64,000 nucleotides of DNA from an uncultured Roseicyclus sp. (GTDB lineage Bacteria; Pseudomonadota; Alphaproteobacteria; Rhodobacterales; Rhodobacteraceae), in the NCBI GenBank assembly GCA_937139335.1, contig CAKZPN010000027.1:186001-250000 (forward strand), given 5' to 3'. Position 1 is the stretch's first letter; each line of letters begins with the position of its first letter. Shown in pieces: positions 49,575-60,243 of this stretch. The notes beneath the pieces were generated by a model. It saw nothing but the letters and a program-made list of their open reading frames with translations, ran no database searches and had not been told where the DNA came from. The translations under genes were made by a program, and so were the position numbers.

Positions 49575-51250
49575 AGCCCGAGGTCGCGGAACACCCGCGG
49601 CAACATCTCGGGCAGGTCCTCGGCTATCAGGCCGGGACCGAAGGCGCGCGCGGCTTCGACATGGAGCCAGGCAGCGGTCTCGGCTGCCTGCATCGGGGGG
49701 AACCCCCGCGCCAGCAGCCCCGCGATCATCCCCGCCAGCACGTCGCCGGCCCCTGCCGTGGCGAGCCAGGGCGCCGCCCGGTCATAGGCGGCGGAGTTGA
49801 CGGAACACTTGCCGGAGGGCGCGGCGATCACGGTGTCGGGCCCCTTGAAGAGCACCACGCACCCCGCCCGCGCGGCGGCCTCGCGTGTTGCGTCGACCTT
49901 GGAATAGGCGGGGCCAGTCTCGGCAGGGGCGGCGAGTTTCTCGGCGATGTCGGGGAAGAGGCGGGCGAATTCCCCGGCATGGGGGGTGAGGACGCAGTCC
50001 TTGTAGAGCGCGGCGAAGAGGTCGCGGTGTTGGCCCAGCAGCGTCAGCGCGTCGGCGTCGAGGACGGTCGCGCGTTTCGATGCCAGGACGGCGGAGACCA
50101 GCGTGGCCTCCCTGTCTCCGGTCCCCAGCCCCGGCCCGAGGCAGAGCGCGTTGAGCCGGTCGTCCGTCAGAAGCTCCGCCAGCCCCTCGGCGTCCCTTGT
50201 CGGGCGCAGCATGATCGCATCCAGACGCGCCGCGTTCTCTTGCAGCGCGTCGGGCGGGCAGCCGACGGTGACGAGCCCCGCGCCGATGCGCAGCGCCCCG
50301 CGCGCGGCGAGCCGGGCCGCCCCGCCCCGGCCCACGCCGCCAGCGAGGATCAGGGCGTGACCATGGGCGTATTTGTGGGAAGCGACGCGTTTGTCGCGCA
50401 ACGTGGGTTTCGCCAAGCGCACGATGTCTATTCCGGGGTTCGCTCCCGGCCCGAGGGTGGGTCGGGGGCGAACCGGGGCCAAGGCCCCGGGACACCACTC
50501 GTTCAAACCAAGGTCTACAATCACGGTTCTTCCGGACAAGATCGGACCTTCGGCAAGAACGTGACCCAATTTCTGTCCGTGAAAAGCCACCGTCAATGAA
50601 GCACGCGCCACTCGACGACCATGGAGTGGTCGAGCGCCAATCACCCGGCCTGAGTCGGAATCCAATCCGCTTGGAAGATCTATCGCGACCACACGTGGCG
50701 GCGGCACGGAGAGGGTTGATTGATATTCGATTGTTGTGTCGGCACGGATCGCCGTCGCGTCATCGACTTCCCAAAGCAACTCCAGCAAATCGGGATCATC
50801 AATCGCGCGTTTTAGGCCTGTGCCGAACACGGCGTCGACGACAACATCGGCACTCCACTTCTGTCGGTCGAATTTTGTGATAGAAGCCACGTTTCCCTGA
50901 GCGGACCACCGCTCGTAATTCACCCGCGCGTCTGGCGGCAGCTTGTCCGCGTCGCCGTAGAGGAACACCTCCACCTCCCAGCCCCAGTCCTTCAGCAGCC
51001 GCGCCACGACGAACCCATCGCCGCCATTGTTGCCCGGCCCGCAGAGCACCACGGCCTTGTGCGGTGCGGCGGCCAGCTCCGGCCACTCCGCGAACACCGC
51101 CTGAACCACGCCGCGGCCGGCGCGCTCCATCAGCTCCAGCCCGGTCACTCGGCCGCTGTCGATGGCCGCGCGCTCGATCGCGCGCATCTGCGCCGCCGTC
51201 AGAAGGCTGGTCCCGGGCGGATGCGGAGGCGAAGTTTTCCAACTGCTCAT
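49571..51250 (-). CDS. nnr: Bifunctional NAD(P)H-hydrate epimerase / dehydratase
   Basis: 559 residues, repairs hydrated NAD(P)H. The N-terminal epimerase domain (YjeF_N) has LCGPGNNGGDGFVVARLL and VVDAVFGTGL. The C-terminal ADP-dependent dehydratase (carbohydrate-kinase fold) has SHKYAHGHALILAGG, LTPHAGEF and the catalytic TAGAGDVLAGMIAGLLA. Two stretches look inserted relative to the family: about residues 160-185 (WEVDDATAIRADTTIEYQS) and about 252-285 (NEWCPGALAPVRPRPTLGPG). The DNA there is lower in GC or carries a palindrome. The frame is intact. Confidence 0.92.
   Translation of the reverse strand: MSSWKTSPPHPPGTSLLTAAQMRAIERAAIDSGRVTGLELMERAGRGVVQAVFAEWPELAAAPHKAVVLCGPGNNGGDGFVVARLLKDWGWEVEVFLYGDADKLPPDARVNYERWSAQGNVASITKFDRQKWSADVVVDAVFGTGLKRAIDDPDLLELLWEVDDATAIRADTTIEYQSTLSVPPPRVVAIDLPSGLDSDSGRVIGARPLHGRRVARASLTVAFHGQKLGHVLAEGPILSGRTVIVDLGLNEWCPGALAPVRPRPTLGPGANPGIDIVRLAKPTLRDKRVASHKYAHGHALILAGGVGRGGAARLAARGALRIGAGLVTVGCPPDALQENAARLDAIMLRPTRDAEGLAELLTDDRLNALCLGPGLGTGDREATLVSAVLASKRATVLDADALTLLGQHRDLFAALYKDCVLTPHAGEFARLFPDIAEKLAAPAETGPAYSKVDATREAAARAGCVVLFKGPDTVIAAPSGKCSVNSAAYDRAAPWLATAGAGDVLAGMIAGLLARGFPPMQAAETAAWLHVEAARAFGPGLIAEDLPEMLPRVFRDLGL
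50473..50490. repeat. Perfect palindrome inside nnr
   Basis: CCGGGGCC-AA-GGCCCCGG. It is flanked by other short self-complementary GC stretches and coincides with an insertion in the dehydratase domain. It looks like a REP-type palindromic element that landed in frame. Confidence 0.5.
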
Positions 51251-51271
51251 TTCTTAGGCCAATCGCCCTAA

Positions 51272-51730
<459 letters not shown>

Positions 51731-51802
51731 CGCGCGATTTCAGCGGCCCCGCCGGATCGGCGCGGGCCCGACACACGACCATTACGTCAAGGGAAGGTCA
51801 CG

Positions 51803-53209
51803 ATGAGCAAGAATAATTTCCTGAAACTGATGAAGGACGAAGGCGCGGAATACGTCGACATCCGCTTCACCGATCCGCGCGGCAAGCTGCAGCACGTGAC
51901 CATCGTGGCCGACCTGGTCGATGAGGATTTCATCGACGAGGGCTTCATGTTCGACGGCTCCTCCATCGCCGGCTGGAAAGGCATCGAAGCCTCGGACATG
52001 AAGCTGATGCTCGACACCGAAAGCGCCTATGTCGATCCGTTCTACGCCGAAAAGACCATCTGCGTACATTGCACCGTGGTCGAGCCCGACACCGGCGAGC
52101 CCTACAACCGTGACCCGCGCGGCACCGCGCTGTTGGCCGAGGCCTATCTCAAGTCCAGCGGTATCGGCGACGTGTTCTACTGCGGTCCCGAAGCCGAATT
52201 CTTCGTGTTCGACGACGTGCGCTATGCCGTCAGCATGAACAAGGTCTCGTTCGAAGTCGACGCGGTCGACGGCGCCTGGAACACCGACACCGAATACGAG
52301 ATGGGCAACACCGGCCACCGCCCCGGCATCAAGGGCGGCTATTTCCCGGTGAACCCGATCGACCCGGCGCAGGACCTGCGCTCGGAAATGCTGTCGACGA
52401 TGAAGCGCATGGGCATGAAGGTCGACAAGCACCACCACGAGGTCGCCTCGAACCAGCACGAACTTGGCCTGATCTTCGACAGCCTGACGAAACAGGCCGA
52501 CGAGCTGCAGAAATACAAGTACGTCATCCACAACGTGGCCCACGCCTACGGCAAGTCGGCCACCTTCATGCCCAAGCCCATGTCGGGCGACAACGGCACC
52601 GGCATGCACGTGAACATGTCGATCTGGAAGGACGGCAAGCCGCTGTTTGCAGGCGACAAATACGCCGACCTGTCGGACGAGGCGCTGTTTTTCATCGGTG
52701 GGCTGCTGAAGCACGCGAAGACCCTGAACGCCTTCACCAACCCCTCCACCAACTCCTACAAGCGCCTGATCCCGGGCTTCGAGGCGCCGGTTCTGCGCGC
52801 CTATTCCGCCCGCAACCGGTCGGGCTGCATCCGGATCCCGTGGACGGAATCGCCGAAAGCCAAGCGCGTCGAGGCCCGTTTCCCCGATCCGTCCGCGAAC
52901 CCCTACCTGGCCTTCGCGGCGCTGCTGATGGCCGGCCTCGACGGCATCCAGAACAAGATCCACCCCGGCGATCCGTCGGACAAGGATCTCTACGACCTGC
53001 CGCCCGAGGAACTGGCCGGCATCCCCACCGTCTGCGCATCGCTGCGCGAGGCGCTGGAGAACCTGGAAAAGGACCACGACTTCCTGCTGAAGGGCGACGT
53101 GTTCACCAAGGACCAGATCGAGGGCTACATGGCGCTGAAGTGGGACGAGGTCTACGCCTTCGAGCACACGCCGCACCCGATCGAGTACAAGATGTACTAC
53201 AGCTGCTGA
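51803..53209 (+). CDS. glnA: Type I glutamine synthetase
   Basis: 468 residues. Makes glutamine from glutamate, ammonia and ATP. It has MFDGSSIAGWKGIEASDM, the metal-ligand GPEAEFFVFD, NGTGMHVNMSIW and the adenylylation region DKDLYDLPPEE with its tyrosine. Forms a dodecamer in the cytoplasm. A strong terminator follows. Confidence 0.98.
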   Translation: MSKNNFLKLMKDEGAEYVDIRFTDPRGKLQHVTIVADLVDEDFIDEGFMFDGSSIAGWKGIEASDMKLMLDTESAYVDPFYAEKTICVHCTVVEPDTGEPYNRDPRGTALLAEAYLKSSGIGDVFYCGPEAEFFVFDDVRYAVSMNKVSFEVDAVDGAWNTDTEYEMGNTGHRPGIKGGYFPVNPIDPAQDLRSEMLSTMKRMGMKVDKHHHEVASNQHELGLIFDSLTKQADELQKYKYVIHNVAHAYGKSATFMPKPMSGDNGTGMHVNMSIWKDGKPLFAGDKYADLSDEALFFIGGLLKHAKTLNAFTNPSTNSYKRLIPGFEAPVLRAYSARNRSGCIRIPWTESPKAKRVEARFPDPSANPYLAFAALLMAGLDGIQNKIHPGDPSDKDLYDLPPEELAGIPTVCASLREALENLEKDHDFLLKGDVFTKDQIEGYMALKWDEVYAFEHTPHPIEYKMYYSC

Positions 53210-53232
53210 TCGCAGCGGTCACGGAAACGAAG

Positions 53233-53256
53233 CGGGCGCCCTCGGGCGCCCGTTTT
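53233..53256 (+). terminator. Rho-independent terminator of glnBA
   Basis: An 8-9 bp GC stem (CGGGCGCC paired with GGCGCCCG) with a short loop, followed by TTTTG, about 25 bp after the glnA stop. Confidence 0.8.
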
Positions 53257-53339
53257 GATTTGGCAGGCCCGCGTTTTCCTCGAGGAAGACGACCGGGAAA
53301 ACTGCGGTTTTCCCGAACCAACGCCGCGAGTTTTCGGCC

Positions 53340-53534
53340 TCAGAACCGCCCGAACCGACGCACGACGCGCATCGCCTGTTTCGTGCGTTGCGAGGTCTGG
53401 CGGGTCCGCGCCTGTTGCTCGGGCGTGGTCTCGGTCTCCGATCCGCGGGTGAAGCGCGTGATGCCCGCGTCGATACCGCGGTTCATCAGCCGGCCCATCA
53501 CGCGGCGGATCAGCATGTTCAGCAGTCGGTCCAT
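53340..53534 (-). CDS. Small basic hypothetical protein downstream of scpB
   Basis: 64 residues, strongly basic: LLNMLIRRVMGRLMNRGID, then TPEQQARTRQTSQRTKQAMRVVRR. Same strand and 31 bp after scpB. The pattern is one I associate with short conserved Rhodobacteraceae proteins at this place, but no function is known. Real because of the conserved position and good coding pattern; moderate certainty. Confidence 0.55.
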   Translation of the reverse strand: MDRLLNMLIRRVMGRLMNRGIDAGITRFTRGSETETTPEQQARTRQTSQRTKQAMRVVRRFGRF

Positions 53535-53565
53535 GGCTCAAGCCTTTCGGATCAGGGTGCCGCTC

Positions 53566-54267
53566 TCAGTCGTCGTCGAAATCATCGTCGAAATCATCGT
53601 CTCCGGGCAGCGCCGCCTCAGGATCATCCTCGAACATGTCCCCGGTGTCGTCGCGCTGCAAGCCCTCGGCCTCGGAACCGTCGGGCGGGCGGCTTTCCAG
53701 CAGCCCCGCCTCGCGCAGTTCCTTCAGCCCCGGCAGGTCGCGCGCGCTTTCCAGCCCGAAATGATCGAGGAAGGTCTGCGTCGCCACATAGGTCACGGGC
53801 CGGCCCGGCGTCATGCGGCGGCGGCCGAAGCGCACCCATTCCAACTCGATCAACTGGTCCACGGTGCCGCGCGACACCGACACGCCGCGGATCTCCTCGA
53901 TCTCGGCGCGGGTGACGGGCTGGTGATAGGCGATGATCGCCAACGTCTCGATCGCGGCGCGGCTGAGCTTGCGCGTCTCCACCGTCTCACGCGCCATCAG
54001 GAAGCCGAGGTCGGCCGCCGTGCGGATCGCCCAGGCGTCACCCACGCGCGTCACCTGCACGCCCCGCCCCTCGTAGCGCCGGCGCAACAGCTGCACCGCC
54101 TCGGCGGGGTCAGAGCCGTGCGGCATCCGCGCCTCCATCTCGGCCAGCGTCAGCGGCTCGGCGGAGGCGAAGAGCATCGCCTCGACCATGCGCTCCTGCT
54201 CGGCCAGCGGGGGCGCGCGGAACAGCGTGTCGCCGCGCGGCTGCGGTTGATCGGGGGCGTCGGTCAT
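53566..54267 (-). CDS. scpB: Segregation and condensation protein B
   Basis: 233 residues. The kite subunit of the SMC-ScpAB condensin, with two winged-helix domains: EQERMVEAMLFASAEPLTLAEMEARM, and RAEIEEIRGVSVSRGTVDQLIELEWV. A C-terminal acidic tail (DDDFDDDFDDD) is low complexity. Overlaps scpA by an ATGA. Confidence 0.95.
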   Translation of the reverse strand: MTDAPDQPQPRGDTLFRAPPLAEQERMVEAMLFASAEPLTLAEMEARMPHGSDPAEAVQLLRRRYEGRGVQVTRVGDAWAIRTAADLGFLMARETVETRKLSRAAIETLAIIAYHQPVTRAEIEEIRGVSVSRGTVDQLIELEWVRFGRRRMTPGRPVTYVATQTFLDHFGLESARDLPGLKELREAGLLESRPPDGSEAEGLQRDDTGDMFEDDPEAALPGDDDFDDDFDDD

Positions 54268-55067
54268 CGGTCGTCCCTGCGCTTCAGCTCGATGGGCGAA
54301 AACGTCTCGGTCTGGCGGATCTGCACCTTTCCCGCCTTTGCCAGCTCCAGCGCGGCGGCGAAATTGGCGGCGGTGGCCGAGCGGCGGCGTTTCGGGTCAA
54401 GCTGCCAGCCGTCGGGCAGGTAGCTCATCAGGTCGGTCCAGTCGCCGGCAAAACCGATCAGCCCGCGCATCCGGTCAAGGGCCTCCTCCATCGTCAGCAC
54501 CGCGTCGCGGTCCATCACATAGGGGCGGAAATCGTCGCGGGTGCGGATACGGGCATAGGCCTGCATCAAGTCCAGGAGGCCCGCAGTATAGGTGATCCGC
54601 TTGGCGGTCGTCATCTCCTGTGACGCGCCGCGCGGAAACCGGTCCTGCAGCAGCCGGTCGCGCGCCATCAGTTTGGCGGCGCAATCGCGCATCGCGGCCA
54701 GGCGTTCGAGCTGGAAGGCCAGGTATGCCGCCATCTCCTCGCCCGACGGCCCCTCGTCGCTGGGATCAGGGGGCAGCAGCAGGCGCGATTTCAGGAAGGC
54801 GAGCCAGGCAGCCATCACCAGGTAATCGGCGGCCAGTTCGATGCGCAGCGTGCGCGCCTGCTCGATGAAGACGAGGTACTGCTCGGTCAGTTGCAGCACC
54901 GAGATGCGGCGCAAATCGACCTTCTGCGTGCGCGACAGCGTCAGCAGCAGGTCGAGCGGCCCCTCGAACCCGTCCACGTCCACGATCAGCGCTTCGGCCG
55001 CCCGGCGCGAGGCGACGGCATCCCACTCGGCGTCGGTGTCGTTGGCGGCGATGGGCCGGTCAGCCAT
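54264..55067 (-). CDS. scpA: Segregation and condensation protein A
   Basis: 267 residues. The kleisin subunit of SMC-ScpAB: VDGFEGPLDLLLTLSRTQKVDLRRISVLQLTEQYLVFI is the family N-terminal block, and a C-terminal winged helix precedes the overlap with scpB. ATG 55067 overlaps nagZ by 8 bp. Confidence 0.95.
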   Translation of the reverse strand: MADRPIAANDTDAEWDAVASRRAAEALIVDVDGFEGPLDLLLTLSRTQKVDLRRISVLQLTEQYLVFIEQARTLRIELAADYLVMAAWLAFLKSRLLLPPDPSDEGPSGEEMAAYLAFQLERLAAMRDCAAKLMARDRLLQDRFPRGASQEMTTAKRITYTAGLLDLMQAYARIRTRDDFRPYVMDRDAVLTMEEALDRMRGLIGFAGDWTDLMSYLPDGWQLDPKRRRSATAANFAAALELAKAGKVQIRQTETFSPIELKRRDDR

Positions 55068-56073
55068 AGACCTCTCCGTCCAGAAGGTCGGCAAGGTCGG
55101 CCTCGGCGGTTTCGATGTCAAGCGGCTCGGGGCTGCGCCTGAGCGCCAGCGCGGCGTCGGCGCGGGCCAGCGAGGCACCGGTGAGCGTGCCGGCCTCGGC
55201 CACCACCTGCGCCATTTCGGCGGCGTCGCCGTTGCAATGCAGGATCAGGTCGCAACCGGCCGCGCGCGCCCGTGCCGCGCGCTCACCGATCGGGCCGGGC
55301 AGCGCGCCCATCGACAGGTCGTCGGTCATCAGCGCGCCCTTGAAGCCGATTTCCTCGCGGATGAGCTTGATCATCGCGGCCGAGAGCGTGGCGGGCAACT
55401 CGTCCTCCAGCGCCTCGTAGACGATATGCGCGGTCATCCCGAGCGGCAGGTGCACCAGCGGGCGGAAGGCGGCGAAATCGACGCGCTTCAGCTCCTCGAG
55501 CGGCGCGGCGACGCGCGGCAGGGTCAGGTGGCTGTCCACCTCGCCCAGCCCATAGCCCGGCAGGTGCTTCAGCACCGGCAGCACGCCGCCCGCCATCAGC
55601 CCGTCTGCCACGGCGCGGCCCGCGCCGATGACGGTGTCGGGCTCGGTGCCGTAAAGCCGGTTCTTCAGGATCGGGTGGGTGGTGTCGCGCGCCACGTCGG
55701 CCAGCGGCATGCAGTTCACGTCGATGCCAACGCTGCGCAATTCATGCGCGATGATCCGGGCGCGCAGCCGCATCGCGCGGGCGGCGCGCAACGGGCCGGC
55801 CTGTGCCATCTGGTCGAGCGCCGGGCGCCATTGCCGCCAGTGCGGCGCGCGCATCCGCTGGACGCGCCCACCCTCCTGGTCGATCAGGATCGGTGCGTCG
55901 CGGCCCACCGCGGCGCGCAGGTCCGAGGTCAGCGCCAAAAGCTGGACCGGATCCTCGATGTTGCGCGCGAAGACGATGAAGCCCCAGGGCTGCGCCTCGG
56001 CAAAGAACAGCGCCTCGTCGGGCGAGAGGCGCGGGCCTTCGGGACCGAGGATGGTGGCCGAGAGCCCCGCCAT
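55060..56073 (-). CDS. nagZ: Beta-N-acetylglucosaminidase (peptidoglycan recycling)
   Basis: 337 residues, GH3 family. Removes GlcNAc from GlcNAc-anhydroMurNAc peptides in the cytoplasm. The NagZ signature appears as KHLPGYGLGEVDSHLTLP, with the mobile-loop His in DSH; the nucleophile Asp is in LMTDDLSMGAL. Part of the argS-SPOR-nagZ-scpAB run, with a 3-bp gap to the SPOR gene. Confidence 0.95.
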   Translation of the reverse strand: MAGLSATILGPEGPRLSPDEALFFAEAQPWGFIVFARNIEDPVQLLALTSDLRAAVGRDAPILIDQEGGRVQRMRAPHWRQWRPALDQMAQAGPLRAARAMRLRARIIAHELRSVGIDVNCMPLADVARDTTHPILKNRLYGTEPDTVIGAGRAVADGLMAGGVLPVLKHLPGYGLGEVDSHLTLPRVAAPLEELKRVDFAAFRPLVHLPLGMTAHIVYEALEDELPATLSAAMIKLIREEIGFKGALMTDDLSMGALPGPIGERAARARAAGCDLILHCNGDAAEMAQVVAEAGTLTGASLARADAALALRRSPEPLDIETAEADLADLLDGEVYG

Positions 56074-56076
56074 GAC

Positions 56077-57075
56077 CTACCTGACAGTCACGGGGATGCA
56101 GGGCGCGCTTTGCGCCATCAGCGCAGCGCAGAACCGGCGCGAGGCGGCAAGGTCGTCGAAGCCGTGCGCGCGCAGGCGGTAGAAGGCGGAACCGCCCGAG
56201 CTTGCCTCCTGGATCACGCGGGCGCGGTCGGCGAAGTAGTCGGGAAAGCGGGCTGTCAGCCGGTCCCATTCGGTGCGCGCGATCTCGGGCGTGTCGAAGG
56301 CGCCAAGCTGTACCAGCCGCGTGCCCTCGGGCAGGGTCGCGGCGTCGATGTCCTGCACCGCCGCGCTGTCCGCGGGGGACGCGGCCGCGGGGGCGCTTGC
56401 GACGACACCGGCGGGGCGGGTTGTCGGGCGCAGCGACCGCGCGACACCGGGGACCGAGCCCGGGATCACGTGCAGCGACCGCGCCACCTCGACCACGGGG
56501 GCGGGCTCCGCCGCGGCGGGCGCCTCGGGGGCTGCGCCCTCGGCGGCCTCTTCGCCGGTCTCCTCCACCGCTTCCGGGACCGTTGCGGCAGAAGCCGCGC
56601 CGAGCGGTTCCGCGCCGGCCATCAAGCGGTTGATCAGCGCCTGCGTCTCGCTGTTCACCGAGGCGGGCGTGGGCAGCGGTGTGGCGACAGAGGCGGAGGC
56701 AAGCGAAACCTGCTCCAGATCGACCGGCGGCGGCGCCAGCACGAGGCGGTCGGGCACCGGGGCGGCCACGCCGCCCTCGGCGATGCGGTTCACCGACAGG
56801 CCCTGATTTTCGGCCTGGGTGCCGCCCGGATCGGCGGGCGCGACCCGCATCGGCCCTTCGAGCGCGCGGATCACCGGCACGCCGGACACGTCGCGCATCG
56901 TGAGTTGAAACGCCCAGACTGCCATGCCGACGACCAGACCCAGCGATACGACCGCGCCGGCCCAGTTCACCAGGGTGCCGATGCGCGGCGGAGCCTCCGC
57001 CTCCGCATAGCGCGGTCCGTGACCCTGCGACGCGCCACGCACGTCACCCTCGTCGAAATAGTCGATATCCGTCAT
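56077..57075 (-). CDS. SPOR-domain membrane protein
   Basis: 332 residues. One transmembrane helix (WAGAVVSLGLVVGMAVWAF, about 35-53), an alanine/proline-rich disordered periplasmic linker, and a C-terminal SPOR domain (GTRLVQLGAFDTPEIARTEWDRL, and later AFYRLRAHGFDD). SPOR domains bind denuded peptidoglycan at division septa. The neighbour nagZ also acts on peptidoglycan fragments. Confidence 0.9.
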   Translation of the reverse strand: MTDIDYFDEGDVRGASQGHGPRYAEAEAPPRIGTLVNWAGAVVSLGLVVGMAVWAFQLTMRDVSGVPVIRALEGPMRVAPADPGGTQAENQGLSVNRIAEGGVAAPVPDRLVLAPPPVDLEQVSLASASVATPLPTPASVNSETQALINRLMAGAEPLGAASAATVPEAVEETGEEAAEGAAPEAPAAAEPAPVVEVARSLHVIPGSVPGVARSLRPTTRPAGVVASAPAAASPADSAAVQDIDAATLPEGTRLVQLGAFDTPEIARTEWDRLTARFPDYFADRARVIQEASSGGSAFYRLRAHGFDDLAASRRFCAALMAQSAPCIPVTVR

Positions 57076-57173
57076 AGCCTGCCACGCCTGCCCTTGCGCC
57101 CCTTTTCTCGTGGCGCATCACGGCGCCGGGGCTTGTGCCTGTAAGGTCCGGCCAGCGGGAGGTCTGTTTCGCC

Positions 57174-58904
57174 TCACATCTTGTCGGCCGGAGTTACGCC
57201 AAGAATACCAAGACCGTTGGAAATGACAATCGCCACGGACCGAATCAGCGCGAGTTTGCCACGGCTTGTGGCCGGATCGTCCTCCTGGAAGAAGCGCAGA
57301 TGCGGGTCGGCATTGCCCTTGTTCCAGAGCGCGTGAAAGTCCGACGACAGGTCGTAGAGGTAGAAGGCGATCCGATGCGGCTCGTGCGTCTGCGCAGCAC
57401 TCTCCACCATCCGCGGCCATTCCGCGAGTTTGGCGGCCAGTGTCAGCTCTGCCGGGTCACTGATGCTGCCGAGATCCGCGGCCCCGCCCGGCTCCACCCC
57501 CGCCTCGGCGGCGCGACGCAGCACCGACTGGATGCGCGCATGAGCGTATTGCACGTAGAACACCGGGTTGTCCTTGGACTGCTCGCGCACCTTCTCCACG
57601 TCGAAATCGAGCGGCGCGTCGTTCTTGCGGGTGAGCATCACGAAGCGGGTCACCTCGGCGCCCACCATCTCCACCACGTCGCGGAGCGTGACGAAGGTGC
57701 CGGCGCGTTTCGACATCTTCAGCTCTTCGTCGCCGCGCTTCAGTTTCACCAGTTGCGTCAGCTTGATGTCGAGCGGCACGCGGCTTTCGGACAGCGCCGC
57801 GACGGCGGCCTTCATCCGTTTCACGTAGCCGCCGTGATCGGCGCCGAAGATGTCGATCAGCTCGTCGAAACCCCTTGAAATCTTGTCGTAATGATACGCG
57901 ATGTCGGGCGCGAAATAGGTCCAGCTGCCGTCCGATTTCATCACCGGCCGGTCGACGTCGTCGCCGAAATCGGTGGACTTGAACAGCGTCTGGGTGCGCG
58001 GCTCCCAGTCCTCCAGCGTCTTGCCCTTGGGCGGCTCCAGCACGCCCTCGTAGATCAGGCCCTTGCCGCGCAGATCGTCGATCGCGGCCTCGATCCGGCC
58101 GGTGCCGTAAAGCGATTTCTCGGAATAGAACACGTCCATCGCGACGCCCAGCGCGGCCAGATCGGCGCGGATCAGCTCCATCATCTTGTCGGTGGCAAAG
58201 TCCCGGACCTCCTCCAGCCAAAGCTGTTCGCCGGTGTCCACGAACCTGTCGCCGACCTTGTCCTTCAGCGCCTGCCCGACCTCGATCAGGTAGTCGCCGG
58301 GGTAGGTTCCGTCGGCAAAGGCGACCTCGCGGCCATGCGCCTCGAGGTAGCGCAGGTAGACCGAGCGGGCGAGCACGTCGACCTGCGCACCGCCGTCGTT
58401 GATGTAGTATTCCCGCGTCACGTCATGGCCGGTGAAGGCCAAGAGCGAGGCCAGCGCGTCACCGAAAACCGCGCCCCGCGTGTGGCCCACGTGCAACGGC
58501 CCGGTGGGATTGGCCGAGACGTATTCCACGTTGACCTTGCGTCCCTGCCCCATGTCCGACCGGCCATAGGCCGCGCCGCCCTCCAGGATCGACGCGATCA
58601 CCCCGCGCCACGCCTCGGCCGTCAGCCGCAGGTTCAGAAACCCCGGCCCCGCGACCTCGGCGCTGGTGATGCGCGGGTCGGCGGCCAGCTTCTCGGCCAG
58701 CGCGGTCGCGATGTCGCGCGGCTTCATCCCGGCGGGCTTGGCCAGCACCATCGCCGCATTCGTCGCCATGTCGCCATGCGCCGCGTCGCGCGGCGGCTCC
58801 ACCGCCACCTGCGCGCGGTCGAGACCGGCGGGCAGCGTGCCCTCGGCCTCCATCGCGTCGAGCGCGGCGAGAGTTGCGGCGTGAATATCGGCGAAAAGCG
58901 TCAT
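57174..58904 (-). CDS. argS: Arginyl-tRNA synthetase
   Basis: 576 residues, class I. HIGH motif is HVGH (138-141, in [14 protein letters not shown]), KMSKR motif in [13 protein letters not shown]. An N-terminal additional domain (Add-1) and a C-terminal anticodon-binding domain ending [13 protein letters not shown] are intact. Confidence 0.98.
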   Translation of the reverse strand: MTLFADIHAATLAALDAMEAEGTLPAGLDRAQVAVEPPRDAAHGDMATNAAMVLAKPAGMKPRDIATALAEKLAADPRITSAEVAGPGFLNLRLTAEAWRGVIASILEGGAAYGRSDMGQGRKVNVEYVSANPTGPLHVGHTRGAVFGDALASLLAFTGHDVTREYYINDGGAQVDVLARSVYLRYLEAHGREVAFADGTYPGDYLIEVGQALKDKVGDRFVDTGEQLWLEEVRDFATDKMMELIRADLAALGVAMDVFYSEKSLYGTGRIEAAIDDLRGKGLIYEGVLEPPKGKTLEDWEPRTQTLFKSTDFGDDVDRPVMKSDGSWTYFAPDIAYHYDKISRGFDELIDIFGADHGGYVKRMKAAVAALSESRVPLDIKLTQLVKLKRGDEELKMSKRAGTFVTLRDVVEMVGAEVTRFVMLTRKNDAPLDFDVEKVREQSKDNPVFYVQYAHARIQSVLRRAAEAGVEPGGAADLGSISDPAELTLAAKLAEWPRMVESAAQTHEPHRIAFYLYDLSSDFHALWNKGNADPHLRFFQEDDPATSRGKLALIRSVAIVISNGLGILGVTPADKM

Positions 58905-58990
58905 GACCCTATCCCTGCGGTGATCGCGGGGGGTGTATCACGCGGGCGCGCGCGGTCAATTGCAGCCTGCACCGCTTGCCCGCCGCAGGC

Positions 58991-60157
58991 TCAGGTGAAG
59001 ACGCCCCTCTGCCGCAGCGTGGTGCCGAAGATCCGCGCGTGGGTCTGCAGCGCGAAGCGGTCGGTCATGCCGGAAATGTAGTCCGACACCAGCCGCGCGA
59101 GGCCGGTCTCGCCGGTCACGTCCTCCACGTCTTTGCGCCATTGTTTCGGCAACTCGTCCGGGTGGGCCATGAAATGCGGGAACAGTTCGCGCACCACCGC
59201 CGTCACCTCGGTCCGCATCTCGATGACCGAGGGCGCGCGGTACATGCGCTGGAACAGGAAGCCGCGGATCACCTTGAGATCGTTGAACAATGGTGTGGTG
59301 AAGCGGATGATCGGCCGCCCCGCTGCGCGGATGTCGCCGGGGCTCTGCGGGTCGAGCGTGGCCAGCTCCGCGCGGGCATAGGCGATCACGTCCTCGACCA
59401 GCACGCCGAAGAAGCGGCGCAGCGCCTCGTGACGGCGCCGGTAATAGTTGAGGCCGGGATAGATCTGGTCGACCTCGGCGAAACAGCCGTCGAGGATCGG
59501 CAACTCGGCCAGTTCGTCGGTCGAAAACAGCTCGGCCCTGAGCCCGTCGTGCAGGTCGTGGTGATTGTAGGCGATGTCATCGGCGATGGCCGCCACCTGC
59601 GCCTCGCCGCTGGCGTGGGTGGACAGCTCCAGGTCGTGCAAGGCGGTGTAGTCGGCCAGCGCCCAGGGCACGGGGTCGCTGACCGGCCCGTTGTGCTTGG
59701 CGATCCCCTCCAGCGTCTCCCAGGTCAGGTTCAGCCCGTCGAACTCGGCGTAGTGCCGCTCCAGATGGGTGACGATACGGATTGCCTGCGCGTTGTGGTC
59801 GAAGCCGCCATGCGGCGCCATAAGCTCCTGCAACGCGTCCTCGCCGGTATGGCCGAAGGGCGGGTGGCCAAGGTCATGGGCCAGCGCCACCGCTTCGGTC
59901 AGGTCCTCGTCCAGCCCCAGCGCGCGGGCGATGGTGCGCGCCACCTGCGCCACCTCGATGGAATGGGTGAGCCGGGTGCGGAAGTAGTCGCCCTCATGCT
60001 CCACGAAGACCTGCGTCTTGTGCTTCAGCCGGCGAAAGGCCGAGGCGTGAATGATCCGGTCGCGGTCGCGCTGGAACGGCGAGCGAAAGGTGCTTTCCTC
60101 CTCCGGCACGCGGCGGCCACGGGTCTGGGTCGGGTCGCAGGCATAGGGCGCGCGCAT
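58991..60157 (-). CDS. dgt: Deoxyguanosinetriphosphate triphosphohydrolase-like HD protein
   Basis: 388 residues. HD-domain dNTPase that releases triphosphate from dGTP. Metal ligands are visible in RLTHSIEVAQ and AHDLGHPPFGHTGEDAL, with the later ADDIAYNHHDLHDG. ATG 60157 gives MRAPYACDPTQTRGR, similar to the alphaproteobacterial start; a farther upstream ATG at 60187 would overlap the divergent promoter region. Divergent from erpA. Confidence 0.93.
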   Translation of the reverse strand: MRAPYACDPTQTRGRRVPEEESTFRSPFQRDRDRIIHASAFRRLKHKTQVFVEHEGDYFRTRLTHSIEVAQVARTIARALGLDEDLTEAVALAHDLGHPPFGHTGEDALQELMAPHGGFDHNAQAIRIVTHLERHYAEFDGLNLTWETLEGIAKHNGPVSDPVPWALADYTALHDLELSTHASGEAQVAAIADDIAYNHHDLHDGLRAELFSTDELAELPILDGCFAEVDQIYPGLNYYRRRHEALRRFFGVLVEDVIAYARAELATLDPQSPGDIRAAGRPIIRFTTPLFNDLKVIRGFLFQRMYRAPSVIEMRTEVTAVVRELFPHFMAHPDELPKQWRKDVEDVTGETGLARLVSDYISGMTDRFALQTHARIFGTTLRQRGVFT

Positions 60158-60243
60158 CGCATCGGTTCCGCTTCTTGTCGGCCACACCCGCAGTCATATA
60201 TGCTGAGAGAATGAATTGCGACAGCGCCGGAAGGACCGTGCCC

